This document shows positions 1 to 7,252 of a stretch of DNA of 45,890 nt, one piece after another. Positions within the stretch are counted from its first letter, which is position 1, and each line of letters starts with the position of its first letter. Under the pieces are notes generated by a model. It was not told the DNA's origin and ran no database searches. It was given only the letters and a program-made list of their open reading frames with translations. The translations under genes and the position numbers were made by a program. This DNA is from Bacteroidales bacterium (lineage in GTDB: Bacteria; Bacteroidota; Bacteroidia; Bacteroidales; UBA3824): NCBI GenBank assembly GCA_016293845.1, contig JAEDDH010000028.1, positions 1 through 45,890 of the forward strand, given 5' to 3'.

Positions 1-321
1 TGATTATTAATTATGTATGGTAGTAGGGAAAAGATTTTTTGTGGTGGGGGGAATAAATACGACCATCGTTGGCAGATAGAACTATTATACAAGCAGTTGA
101 AACAGAAGTTAGAAATATGCTGATGTATTACATTGATATGTACAAACTGATTTACAATCCCGAAAAAGAATGGAATAATGTTAACCGTAAACTTTTCGAC
201 TCGCAACTCAAAATAATCTTTCCAAAATAACCTTTGGTTCGTCGTATAAAAAATAGCCCCTACAATACTTTGTAAAGGCTATATGGAAGTCGTGTGTCTT
301 TTTTATCGGACAGCAATAATT
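1..321 (+). mobile_element. 3' remnant of an IS4-type insertion sequence
   Basis: In the frame starting at base 1, codons 58-102 read YDHRWQIELLYKQLK, exactly the Y-(2)-R-(3)-E-(6)-K signature around the last catalytic Glu of IS4-family transposases. The frame is open only from base 4 to 117 and the residues before the signature look degenerate, so this is a broken gene end. A second open stretch in another frame (60-230) ends in a stop but I do not recognise it. Bases 267-321 recur inverted at the right edge of the window and are probably the IS terminus, with the end near 316-321. Family call from the signature only. Confidence 0.6.
267..321 (+). repeat. 55-bp inverted repeat, left copy (IS end)
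   Basis: These 55 bases are the exact reverse complement of 45836-45890, the last 55 bases of the window. The match stops at 321/322 and on the other side runs off the window. Both copies are oriented with the transposase 3' end pointing into the window. Confidence 0.85.
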
Positions 322-445
322 AGAAATCAACACCCAAAGCAGCGAGTCGGAATATCAAAAAGAGCGGTTAGGAGAGTTTCTCGACCAATGGCGCGGTTCA
401 TTATCCCAAATGGATGATATATTAATAGGCGGATACAGAGCGTAA
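320..445 (+). pseudogene. C-terminal remnant of an unidentified gene next to the IS end
   Basis: An open frame of 41 codons runs from the IS end to a TAA at 443-445 and lacks a start codon. The residues (…GEFLDQWRGSLSQMDD…) look like ordinary coding sequence, so it may be the tail of a gene cut by the IS. I do not recognise the family. Confidence 0.3.
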
Positions 446-500
446 TACAAAAAAATGTGATTTTTTTTTCAAAAATATTTTTTTATTAGAAAATATGCTC

Positions 501-509
501 TACCTTTGC
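501..509 (+). promoter_or_regulatory. -7 box of the tRNA-Asn promoter
   Basis: TACCTTTGC matches the Bacteroidetes -7 element TAnnTTTGC and is followed by ACCGC, as is the tRNA-Leu promoter at 13962 (TAACTTTGC then ACCGC). It lies 60 bases before the first tRNA-Asn. Confidence 0.6.
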
Positions 510-568
510 ACCGCAATTCAGAAAGGAAATTTGACATAAATTTTTAAGTTTGGAATAAATAATTACAA

Positions 569-642
569 TCTCCAATAGCTCAGTTGGTTAGAGCATCTGA
601 CTGTTAATCAGAGGGTCCGTGGTTCAAGTCCACGTTGGAGAG
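569..642 (+). tRNA. tRNA-Asn(GTT), first copy
   Basis: A full cloverleaf of 74 nt: the 7-bp acceptor stem TCTCCAA/TTGGAGA pairs perfectly. The D arm is GCTC/GAGC, the anticodon stem TCTGA/TCAGA carries loop CTGTTAA (anticodon GTT at 603-605), and the T arm is CGTGG/CCACG. The discriminator is G and CCA is not fully encoded. Cotranscribed with the second copy 40 nt downstream. Confidence 0.95.
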
Positions 643-682
643 CATAAGAGGTTATTGTCATAAAAACGAAGAATAAATTAAT

Positions 683-756
683 TCTCCAATAGCTCAGTTG
701 GTTAGAGCATCTGACTGTTAATCAGAGGGTCCGTGGTTCAAGTCCACGTTGGAGAG
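683..756 (+). tRNA. tRNA-Asn(GTT), second copy, integration target
   Basis: Identical in sequence to the first copy, anticodon GTT at 717-719. Its 3' part (710 onward, plus two bases after the tRNA) is duplicated at 7526-7574. The present 3' half was therefore probably brought in by the integrated element and restores a complete tRNA, while the original 3' half now sits at the far end of the element. Confidence 0.95.
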
Positions 757-758
757 CA
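710..758 (+). other. attL core (49 bp, within tRNA-Asn)
   Basis: Identical to 7526-7574. It starts in the anticodon stem (TCTGACTG…) and runs two bases past the discriminator (…GAGAGCA). The flanking bases differ on both sides, which defines the core. Confidence 0.9.
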
Positions 759-793
759 CTAATTTTTAAATCGACAAAAAAAATTAGGCGGAT

Positions 794-830
794 AAGTTTG
801 TGCATTATTTATTTTTGCACAAACTTTTTT
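794..830 (+). terminator. Element-encoded terminator after tRNA-Asn
   Basis: A perfect 11-bp stem (794-804 with 816-826, AAGTTTGTGCA / TGCACAAACTT) followed by a T run. The element supplies this hairpin immediately downstream of the tRNA it restores, replacing the native terminator displaced to 7579. The hairpin lies just before the integrase start codon. Confidence 0.75.
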
Positions 831-833
831 TAT

Positions 834-1793
834 ATGCTTACAAGATCAGACCTGGCGGCAATTCGTGAATTGATTACGCCGCAATTTCCAAACGTTTCTT
901 TTTTCTCATTCGCTGAGAAGATTATCAACCAAGCCATTAACAACGGGCGCACCAAGACCGCAGCGGGCTACGCTACCGCAGTGAACCATTTAAGGCGGTT
1001 CGCTCGTGGCTCTCGCCTTAAATTTGAAGACTTTACTGCACCGTATTTGGCAGCGTTCAAAGATTATTTGTTGGCGAGGTCTTCGCCCGACAACGCTGCC
1101 GCCGTGCTCGTTAATCTTCGCACCATATACAACCGTTTCGCCAATTACTACGACATCGACAGACAGCCATTTAAAAGACTGAAAATAAAACGACAATCAA
1201 AGAACCAAGGCGGCAACCGTGCATTATCTGCGCAGCAGATTAAAAAAATTTTTGACTACGTTCCAGGTAATGTATTTACCGAAATGGCTCGTGATATTTT
1301 TGAACTTTCTTTCAATCTGTGCGGCATAAACGTTTGTGACCTTTACGAACTCCGCACCACCTCGCTCCGCCACAATTCCATTACATACCAAAGAAAAAAG
1401 ACCCGGGACCGCCGCGCCGACCGTGCAGAGATTACTATTAAATTAACTTACCGTGCTGCTTTCCTCTTTAATAAATATTTTGATCCATTTTGCCGCCGTG
1501 CGCTTAACTTTTACAACCGTTACAGTACTGCGGAAGGTTTTCTTAAAATGATTAACAAACACCTAAAAATTATTGGCGATGCCGTTGGAGTTCCCAATCT
1601 TACATCATACTTTGCCCGTCATTCGTGGGCATCTATCGCCTTTAATGATTGTAATATTAATATTGAAGATATTACTCAGGCATTAAACCACGTTAACCGC
1701 GACCATTTAACCGACTTTGTTTATATTAAGAAAAATTTTTCTCGTGTTGATGCTGCTAATTTGCAAGTATTTAAAAGAGTTTACGAACAATAA
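834..1793 (+). CDS. Tyrosine-type site-specific integrase
   Basis: A 319-residue recombinase expected to integrate and excise the element at the tRNA-Asn attachment site. It has an N-terminal SAM-like core-binding domain (about residues 20-110) and a C-terminal catalytic domain. Visible catalytic features are K in YQRKKT (about 185-190), the Y-x-x-R box SYFARHSWAS with R262, H286 in ALNHVNRD, and the nucleophile Y297 in FVYIK. The first Arg of the usual GLR motif is replaced: the matching segment reads LCGINVCDL with N166. Loss of that Arg is known in some Bacteroidetes integrases such as IntDOT. I chose ATG 834 because the longer frame from 798 would overlap the terminator hairpin. Confidence 0.9.
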   Translation: MLTRSDLAAIRELITPQFPNVSFFSFAEKIINQAINNGRTKTAAGYATAVNHLRRFARGSRLKFEDFTAPYLAAFKDYLLARSSPDNAAAVLVNLRTIYNRFANYYDIDRQPFKRLKIKRQSKNQGGNRALSAQQIKKIFDYVPGNVFTEMARDIFELSFNLCGINVCDLYELRTTSLRHNSITYQRKKTRDRRADRAEITIKLTYRAAFLFNKYFDPFCRRALNFYNRYSTAEGFLKMINKHLKIIGDAVGVPNLTSYFARHSWASIAFNDCNINIEDITQALNHVNRDHLTDFVYIKKNFSRVDAANLQVFKRVYEQ

Positions 1794-1835
1794 TATAAAA
1801 ATATTTTACTTGTATTTGCTTATTATTGCTTTTAT

Positions 1836-1860
1836 TTACTTATGTTTGCAGTGTCGATTT
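1836..1860 (+). promoter_or_regulatory. Promoter/operator of the replication genes
   Basis: Contains the -7 box TATGTTTGC (1841-1849), with a TTG at 1826-1828 at suitable spacing. The 25 bases match 6112-6136, upstream of the small-protein gene at 6170, at 22 positions. The two element operons may therefore share a regulator. Confidence 0.55.
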
Positions 1861-1875
1861 AAAAATTAGTTTAAT

Positions 1876-2076
1876 ATGAAGAAAGAAAAATTTCCCAAGA
1901 TTGTTGTGCCTGTTGGCACACGAAAAAAAATTGCTGAGTCTCTCGGCGTGTCTTACGACACTATTCGCAAGGCTCTCGATGGTCAAATTACTACGGTTAA
2001 CCACAAAAAAATTAGACAGTTAGCAATTCAATTAGGCGGCGAAGTTCTGAGTAATGCAGTACACACTGACGATTAA
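1876..2076 (+). CDS. Small helix-turn-helix protein
   Basis: A 66-residue basic protein whose middle (about residues 15-45: TRKKIAESLGVSYDTIRKAL) has the layout of a helix-turn-helix. It begins the replication operon of the element, and its last 23 bases overlap the start of the replication initiator gene in another frame, so the two are probably translationally coupled. A role as regulator of replication or lysogeny-type control is inferred from position. No specific family recognised. Confidence 0.7.
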   Translation: MKKEKFPKIVVPVGTRKKIAESLGVSYDTIRKALDGQITTVNHKKIRQLAIQLGGEVLSNAVHTDD

Positions 2077-3133
2077 CCAAGCCGCCGCCGTTGCTGCCGG
2101 CTTAAAATTAAACCTGTGCGACCTTGTTATTTTTGACGTATTCAAAACAATCTTTGCAACTATGCCCTACGATTCCGCCGAGTTGGGTGTTGCGTGGTGG
2201 TGGATTTCGTTCGATTTAATTAAGCAACAAATTCCGCTATTAGATTGTTCCCTTTCTACGCTCAAACGACACATTAATAACCTCGTTAACGCTAAGTTAT
2301 TAATTAGACACGAGGACAACCGAATATCTAAAAAAGCGAAGTACAGCCAAGGTTTTAATTTTAATAACCTTGTTTATACTCCTGAAAAGCGTTTGCCCTC
2401 GCCGCCGCCTGTGGTTGCTGCCGATACATTAACGGCTGCCGTTAACGTGTCGCCCGATGTTGCCATCGGCGGCGACTCCTCCGCCATTAGTGGTTCAAAA
2501 ATGGACTACAAAAATAAATTAGTGGTTCAAAAGTGGGCTACTAAGTGGGGCAAAAATGAACTTCAAAGTGGTTCAAAAATGGACTACAATAATAATATAC
2601 CTTATAATAGTATACCTAATAGTACTCTCTCTATTAGCGAAGTCAAAAATTTTTTGAAAGAAAATTCTTTGAATTTAGTTCCGGCTGAGGTGTTTTATAA
2701 TTTCTATGCTTCAAGAGGTTGGAAAAATATCCATAATTGGCACAAACTTGCAGAACTGTGGCAAGCACGGGCAGAGTTGGAACAGAAAGAAAAAAGTTCC
2801 GCCAAAAAAGAAAGAACACCGCGCCGCGCTCCCAAAGGTTGCGACATCCGCACCATTAACGGTGTGAAAATCGATATTAACAAAGAATGTTTTTCTTATT
2901 CCGAGGTCTGCACAATGGTCCACGCCCGTATTGCCAAAATGGATGATTTTATGTTGGAGGAATCTCCGACCACTGGCGCGTATTGGGTGCGCAAGTTGCC
3001 GCACCGCTCCGCGATGCAGCCATTGGCACCGCCTCCGGCTTCGTTTCCTCAGCCTTGCCCGGTTCCCGGGCCTTCGGCCGAGGAAATCAAACAGGCTTTT
3101 ATTGAATTAGACAACAAACTAAAAAATAATTAA
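2054..3133 (+). CDS. Replication initiator / replisome organiser (DnaD-like)
   Basis: A 359-residue protein. Residues 1-115 resemble the N-terminal winged-helix domain of phage replisome organisers (SLSTLKRHINNLVNAKLLIR as the recognition-helix region). A linker follows at 116-195, then a DnaD/DnaB2-type segment with the typical pattern FYNFYASRGW…IHNWHKLAELW at about 213-236 and a basic tail. The linker-coding DNA holds four 21-bp iterons and is followed by an AT-rich stretch, the arrangement of lambda O and its origin. It probably binds the iterons and loads the host helicase after excision. Start ATG 2054 overlaps the preceding gene. Confidence 0.75.
   Translation: MQYTLTINQAAAVAAGLKLNLCDLVIFDVFKTIFATMPYDSAELGVAWWWISFDLIKQQIPLLDCSLSTLKRHINNLVNAKLLIRHEDNRISKKAKYSQGFNFNNLVYTPEKRLPSPPPVVAADTLTAAVNVSPDVAIGGDSSAISGSKMDYKNKLVVQKWATKWGKNELQSGSKMDYNNNIPYNSIPNSTLSISEVKNFLKENSLNLVPAEVFYNFYASRGWKNIHNWHKLAELWQARAELEQKEKSSAKKERTPRRAPKGCDIRTINGVKIDINKECFSYSEVCTMVHARIAKMDDFMLEESPTTGAYWVRKLPHRSAMQPLAPPPASFPQPCPVPGPSAEEIKQAFIELDNKLKNN
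2489..2650 (+). other. Probable replication origin: four iterons plus AT-rich DNA
   Basis: Four direct repeats of the 21-mer AGTGGTTCAAAAATGGACTA+C start at 2489, 2521, 2544 and 2567. Copies 1 and 4 are identical, copy 2 matches at 19/21 and copy 3 at 17/21. Copies 2-4 are exactly 23 bp apart, about two helical turns. Bases 2588-2650 are very AT-rich and would suit duplex opening. Everything lies inside the initiator reading frame, encoding the repeated peptide SGSKMDY at residues 146-152 and 172-178. Confidence 0.7.
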
Positions 3134-3214
3134 TTGAATGTTTAACAAAATTGGCCGCTGTTTGTGTCAGATTTTCCACTCCCCGACCACAGCGACCAAT
3201 AAATTGCTTACAAG

Positions 3215-4474
3215 ATGATGCAAAAATACAAATTAAGTTCATTGCTACAACGCAATGCAAGCAAAACAATTTCGGCAAAGCCGACAGCACAAGAGTACGA
3301 CCTTCTTATTTTGTCGTTCAAAGTCCTACGTATAGCCGCCGCCGTGGTGTCTATTCTGAGCGGATTTTGCTTTTTCTACTACAAAGTTTTTTATCTTATC
3401 AACACGCCAGCGGCTACGCCCATCGCGGCAACGGCTTCCGCCGCTTTGCTCATAGGCATTGAAATTGCCGTTGCCTACTCTCTAACCAAGTGCTTTAAAT
3501 TTGCTTTTAAACACGATTTCAAACAGGCATCCGGTAATGCTATTATTAGCGTAATTTTCTTTTCTATTTCGTTCGTTGTCAGTACCCAAGGAATTGCAGC
3601 GTATAAACAAGATAATGCCGCAGACATCCAAACAATTGAACAAAAATATGAAGAATTAACCCAAGCCATTAACAACGACTTTTCAAGACAAATCCAAGAC
3701 ATTAACAAAGCATCTATGGATATTAAACCGTATGCTTGGAACAAAGACAACCTAACAACCGAGCAACAGCAAAAGAAATTCGATTTAAGGCAGTTAATGA
3801 CAGATTTGGAAAAACAAAAACGTGATAGTGTTCAAAGTGTTCTAAACTTGAAAAAAATCGAAATAAACACACTACAACAAGCCACCAACCGAGCCGCCGA
3901 AGATTATTATATTTTTGTTGCTGTAATACTGTGCTGTTCTCTTTTGTTTAACGGTCTTATTGTCTACTTTGACACGCTTATATTTCGAGAATCCGAGGAG
4001 GAAGCCGCCGCGCGTGAATCGGTTAACATTGTTATGAAAGGCGTTAAGGCTGACATTGAAAAGGATGTTAGAGAAAGCGTTACAAGGTTAGCAAACTATT
4101 ACAGCGCAGCATTCACCCACACATTAAACGCCAACGAAATAAACAATAAGGATCAACAACAGGCAACTACCCAGGCACCACCGCAGCAACGCCGCGCCCA
4201 CGCTGCGCCGCGCGTTACCGGGTTCTCATCTCCCGACACCCTAAGCACCGAACCACAACCAACCGACAATCCCGGCACAGTAGCAGCCACTTCAAACGAA
4301 TCTCCAAATAATTCAATCTCAAATAATACAACTGTTTGCCCTGTATGCGGTAAAAATTTCACGCCAATAAACAACTTACAGAAATATTGTTCAGAGCCTT
4401 GTAGATATCAAAATTGGGCAAATAAGCACCGTAAACCATTCTCCCGTAACGGTACAACATATTATCCTTTGTAA
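3215..4474 (+). CDS. Four-helix membrane protein with C-terminal zinc motif
   Basis: A 419-residue protein of unknown function. Hydrophobic segments at about 37-60, 68-90 and 108-128 are followed by a roughly 100-residue Gln/Lys-rich probable coiled coil (about 135-225) and a fourth segment at 231-257. Next comes an acidic-to-polar region, a long Gln/Pro/Ser/Asn-rich linker (about 305-370), and a zinc-ribbon-like C375-x2-C378…C392-x3-C396 motif. With four membrane passes both termini would be on the same side, the coiled coil on the other. It is the largest gene of the element. A role in transfer, exclusion or host takeover is possible but nothing in the sequence decides. Confidence 0.8.
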   Translation: MMQKYKLSSLLQRNASKTISAKPTAQEYDLLILSFKVLRIAAAVVSILSGFCFFYYKVFYLINTPAATPIAATASAALLIGIEIAVAYSLTKCFKFAFKHDFKQASGNAIISVIFFSISFVVSTQGIAAYKQDNAADIQTIEQKYEELTQAINNDFSRQIQDINKASMDIKPYAWNKDNLTTEQQQKKFDLRQLMTDLEKQKRDSVQSVLNLKKIEINTLQQATNRAAEDYYIFVAVILCCSLLFNGLIVYFDTLIFRESEEEAAARESVNIVMKGVKADIEKDVRESVTRLANYYSAAFTHTLNANEINNKDQQQATTQAPPQQRRAHAAPRVTGFSSPDTLSTEPQPTDNPGTVAATSNESPNNSISNNTTVCPVCGKNFTPINNLQKYCSEPCRYQNWANKHRKPFSRNGTTYYPL

Positions 4475-4569
4475 TGTCCTGTTATTTCTCTTTGCGTTTT
4501 ACGCAAAGATTCAACGCTCTTTGAATTACTGACTAATGCGTGAATACATTTCGTAAGCCTTACCGGGGA

Positions 4570-4609
4570 TTAGCGCCTGTTTTCCGCTATCGCTGCAAAT
4601 AGGTGCTAA
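4570..4609 (+). other. Strong stem-loop, 13 bp
   Basis: Bases 4570-4582 pair with 4597-4609 (TTAGCGCCTGTTT with AAATAGGTGCTAA), 13 consecutive pairs including two G·T. The loop of 14 nt lacks a following T run, so it is not an obvious terminator. Confidence 0.6.
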
Positions 4610-5512
4610 CACCCTTAAAGGCCTACTCAATGTAATATAAAGCCGCTGCACTTATGCGCTCCGTTTCCCTACACGCATAACAGCAGCACTCTATTATTAC
4701 CACACGCTCCTCTCACCCATCGCCCCGGCTTCGTTCCTCGCCTGTGCGCTGACCTCGTTCCGACTTTGCGGTAATCGGTAATAAGGCGGTTCGGTCGTTT
4801 GCGTCAGCATATACCGCGCCATCGGCTGCGTTCCTCGCCGCTGACAGGCTCTCGCCTTGCACGGTCTATGCAGTGCCGCCGCTCTCCCTCACCCCGCAAT
4901 CCCGCCCCGCTCCACACCTCAATAAGGTGCGCCAAGGCGCAAGTTTTTTATTTTTGTGGCGCGTTGCTTCTTGCTCCGTTGGGCGCGTCCGCGCTGTCGG
5001 CGCTGTATGCGGTGTCTACACATAACGCCATTTTTTTATTCAGGCTCCGCTCCGCTCTGCCATTTTTATAAGGTCGCTAACGCAATATTAAAAAAAAATG
5101 TCTATGTTCCCGCCCCCACTGCACAGCGCACAGCGCCTCCGCCACGCCTTTAAGTTCCCGCCCACCCAACCCCAAGTTTCAAAGCGTTCACAAGTTACGA
5201 GTATACGGTAATGTGTAAGCGGCGCGGCGATGCCGCCGTTTTATTTGCCACGCAACAGCCGCGCCAAGGTCGGCAAAACCGCCCTTTGCACGTCTCTTGC
5301 ATTGTGGCAAACAAAACTTTATATTTTAGGTGTTATGTTTCTGCACCGCTCCGCTATGCACCTTTTCAGCGGCGGTTTCGCTACCGCTTCACCATTTTCC
5401 AATCATAACACCGGGTATATTTCCGGCTTTTTTGTTCCTTACCGCCTATTTTTTTATGAAGGCGGCAAGGAAAAAAAAGGTTTTCCACGCCGCTAAATAT
5501 CAAGCAATTAGC

Positions 5513-5526
5513 GTTCCATGTGGAAC
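5513..5526. promoter_or_regulatory. parS-like palindrome
   Basis: GTTCCA-TG-TGGAAC with perfect 6-bp arms; a C precedes it and an A follows. It resembles the ParB-binding site parS (consensus TGTTTCACGTGAAACA and its GTTCC/GGAAC variants). It sits 48 bases before the gene at 5574 and could instead be an operator for it. Confidence 0.4.
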
Positions 5527-5573
5527 ATAAAATACTGATAATTAATAAGTTAAACCAATAAATAAACAACATT

Positions 5574-5834
5574 ATGACTGCATTTGAATTTATAACAGAC
5601 GAGTTTTTCAACAGTGAGAAACCAAACCAACCAATCCCCGATGTAAGGGTATCTTCTAAGGAATTGGCAACCGAATTACAGGAGGCTGTTAAACTCTTTC
5701 AAGAAGATAAGACCATCTTCGGACGTGCCGAAAAGCAAATTAATTACATCGCTGATATGTTTTTTAAACCCGGCGACAGGTCGCACGTAAAAAGCCGCCT
5801 TTATAGTTTCTGTTACTACGGTGATTTATGGTAA
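5574..5834 (+). CDS. Small hypothetical protein of the tRNA element
   Basis: An 86-residue, mostly helical-looking protein without signal peptide or membrane segment, starting MTAFEFITDEFFN. I do not recognise it. It ends two bases before the stop of the convergent HTH gene (5837-6025), so the two transcripts meet tail to tail. The parS-like palindrome at 5513 lies in its upstream region. Coding is supported by the clear start, the tight fit between neighbours and ordinary composition compared with the GC-rich non-coding DNA just upstream. Confidence 0.65.
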   Translation: MTAFEFITDEFFNSEKPNQPIPDVRVSSKELATELQEAVKLFQEDKTIFGRAEKQINYIADMFFKPGDRSHVKSRLYSFCYYGDLW

Positions 5835-5836
5835 TA

Positions 5837-6025
5837 TCAATCTATCCAAAAAACCTTACAAAGATAGGCTACCACGCAAGGCGACAACAGCCGCCCACGT
5901 TGGTAACCTATTTTTTTTAGTTGTTTTTCCTTGTACTTAATCCATCGTGCCAACGTGGCAGTTGACACGCCCGCACGCGCTGCCAGTTCCCCACGGGTCA
6001 TAAATTTTTTTTGTGCCTTTCTCAT
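5837..6025 (-). CDS. Excisionase-like helix-turn-helix protein
   Basis: A 62-residue basic protein with a MerR/excisionase-like helix-turn-helix near the N-terminus (about residues 9-30: TRGELAARAGVSTATLARWI). Its promoter is visible on the minus strand: -7 box TAACTTTGC as the complement of 6066-6074. It is transcribed divergently from the gene at 6170, the layout of a lysogeny or excision switch. Function as excision factor or repressor is inferred from size, fold and position. Confidence 0.7.
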   Translation of the reverse strand: MRKAQKKFMTRGELAARAGVSTATLARWIKYKEKQLKKIGYQRGRLLSPCVVAYLCKVFWID

Positions 6026-6061
6026 ATACGAAGATATTACTGAGATAAGCGTACACTACCG

Positions 6062-6136
6062 TATTGCAAAGTTAAACAAAATACTGCAAAAATCAACATC
6101 ATTACTGTAACTTACTTATATTTGCAGTGTTAATTT
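6062..6136. promoter_or_regulatory. Divergent promoter region of the element
   Basis: The minus-strand promoter of the HTH gene (TAACTTTGC, complement of 6066-6074) and the plus-strand promoter of the gene at 6170 (TATATTTGC, 6117-6125) lie back to back. The plus-strand promoter shares 22 of 25 bases with the replication-operon promoter at 1836-1860. Confidence 0.6.
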
Positions 6137-6169
6137 TTAATTGTTTAATTTTAATTCAGTTTACTAACT

Positions 6170-6481
6170 ATGGGAAAAGCAACTACTACCTCACTTTTTA
6201 ACGATGCATCCGGCAAAATTCAAGCCGGTAAAGTTTTAATCGCTTACTCTCGCAACGGTCGCCAATACTTTCGTTACGATCCGAAAGAACGCGCCCTTTC
6301 TGATGCCCTCGTGCAGAACTCGGATAAATTCAAAGAGATAACCACGCAAGCCGCTGCCATTCTGAAAGACGAAACCCAGAAAGCAACCTACCAACAGGAA
6401 TTCGACTTGGTCAAGAACTCAGAGAAATACGCCGGTTGGAGTCTCTACAACTACATTATTGCAAAGTTGTTCGCCGCTTAG
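6170..6481 (+). CDS. Small protein, first of a paralogous pair
   Basis: A 103-residue protein. Its first 40 residues (N-S/T-x-x-F-N-x-A-S-G-x-…-G-x-x-…-Y-x-R-N-G-[RK]-Q-[YF]-F) match the start of the next gene at 6538. The SG-[KY]-…-Y-[SR]-[RK]-NG-[RK]-Q pattern recalls the N-terminus of the Bacteroidetes DUF6266-like proteins, a resemblance I cannot test here. No signal peptide or membrane segment. It has its own promoter and is followed by a terminator at 6502. A structural or regulatory role for the element is possible. Confidence 0.7.
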   Translation: MGKATTTSLFNDASGKIQAGKVLIAYSRNGRQYFRYDPKERALSDALVQNSDKFKEITTQAAAILKDETQKATYQQEFDLVKNSEKYAGWSLYNYIIAKLFAA

Positions 6482-6501
6482 GTTATTGGTTTTTTGTTTT
6501 T

Positions 6502-6528
6502 GGCGTGGCTCTCCGCCGCGCCTTTTTT
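6502..6528 (+). terminator. Terminator between the paralogous genes
   Basis: GGCGTGG (6502-6508) pairs with CCGCGCC (6516-6522), one G·T pair, then six T. It lies ten bases before the next start codon, so the downstream genes depend on read-through or another start site. Confidence 0.6.
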
Positions 6529-6537
6529 ATTTAATCT

Positions 6538-6999
6538 ATGAACAGAGCAAACACATCGGCAATTTTCAACGAAGCATCCGGTTATGTGTCGGGGTGTGTC
6601 GGGCATTATGCTTTTCGCAAGAACGGCAAACAGTTCTTTGCCAACCGTATAAAGCCGTGGGGCGATGGCTCCCACCCGAACCAACAGCCACAGAAAAATA
6701 TTTTTAAAATACTTGTTAAACTTGTCGCTCGTTGTATGGCTGAGAATCTACCAATAATCTATAATAATCAATGCTTTACGCTTGAATCAATCCAAAAATA
6801 TTTGAAGTGCTGCCACACTTCTAAAACGCTGCGGAGTTTTCTCTATACGGTTGGCTCTTACTGCATCCGCTGTATTGCTTACCATTTGGACGACCCCGAC
6901 ACCCTCGCACAATTGCCACGTATCGAGCAATTACAAAAAAATCGGTCTTGTAAAATCTTAAACAGTTTTATTGATTGGTATGGAAGAAACAACCTTTAA
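6538..6999 (+). CDS. Small protein, second of a paralogous pair
   Basis: 153 residues. The N-terminal 40 residues resemble those of the preceding gene (AIFNEASGYVSGCVGHYAFR against SLFNDASGKIQAGKVLIAYS). The rest is unrelated, Cys-rich (several Cys between about 65 and 125) and ends in a basic segment. No recognised family. Its last 20 bases overlap the holin-like gene, suggesting cotranslation. Confidence 0.65.
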   Translation: MNRANTSAIFNEASGYVSGCVGHYAFRKNGKQFFANRIKPWGDGSHPNQQPQKNIFKILVKLVARCMAENLPIIYNNQCFTLESIQKYLKCCHTSKTLRSFLYTVGSYCIRCIAYHLDDPDTLAQLPRIEQLQKNRSCKILNSFIDWYGRNNL

Positions 7000-7252
7000 C
7001 ATATTTCAAAACCTTGCTTTTCCTATTGCCGTGTCTGCGGTGCTCTTTGTTGGTGGATTCTACTTTGCAAAAAAGATGCTCCAAGAAATGCACGACAGGG
7101 AACAATCCAATTTAAAACTCAGAGACCAATATATTGCTTATTTGCAGATGGCTAACACCGAACTAATTGGAGCAATTAAAGAGAATTCAACCGCCTTCAA
7201 CAACTTTTCCCAAACCCTTGACGAGTTCAAGAAACTACTCAAAGACCATTAA
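6980..7252 (+). CDS. Holin-like single-span membrane peptide
   Basis: A 90-residue protein with one hydrophobic segment at about residues 12-32 (AFPIAVSAVLFVGGFYF), then a charged, Gln/Asn/Glu-rich probable coiled coil to the end. The layout (short N-terminus, one span, KKML…RE…, long helix) is that of the BhlA/UviB holin-like family. I chose ATG 980-relative start 6980 over an upstream TTG at 6971. As the last gene of the element, a lysis or membrane role is plausible. The family assignment rests on layout and needs a profile search. Confidence 0.6.
   Translation: MEETTFNIFQNLAFPIAVSAVLFVGGFYFAKKMLQEMHDREQSNLKLRDQYIAYLQMANTELIGAIKENSTAFNNFSQTLDEFKKLLKDH

Larger units (their letters stand above)
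4475..5573. other. 1.1-kb structured non-coding region of the tRNA element
   Basis: No convincing coding frame. The left part holds successive hairpins: 4490-4508 (8 bp, 3-nt loop), 4509-4526 (6 bp), 4570-4609 (13 bp with two G·T pairs, 14-nt loop) and 4645-4687 (5 + 7 bp with a 2x2 internal loop). The middle (about 4700-5450) is GC-rich with CGCTCCGCT-like runs and pyrimidine bias on this strand, similar in style to 7253-7500. The right end carries a palindrome at 5513-5526 and the promoter area of the next gene. Candidate roles are a packaging or transfer signal, or a non-coding RNA. Confidence 0.5.

Noticed and set aside
4799..5530. Several overlapping ORFs of 65-90 codons in the GC-rich part of the tRNA element
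   Set aside because: They overlap in multiple frames, consist of low-complexity Arg/Ser/Pro/Leu runs typical of GC-rich shadow frames, and lack plausible starts or family resemblance.
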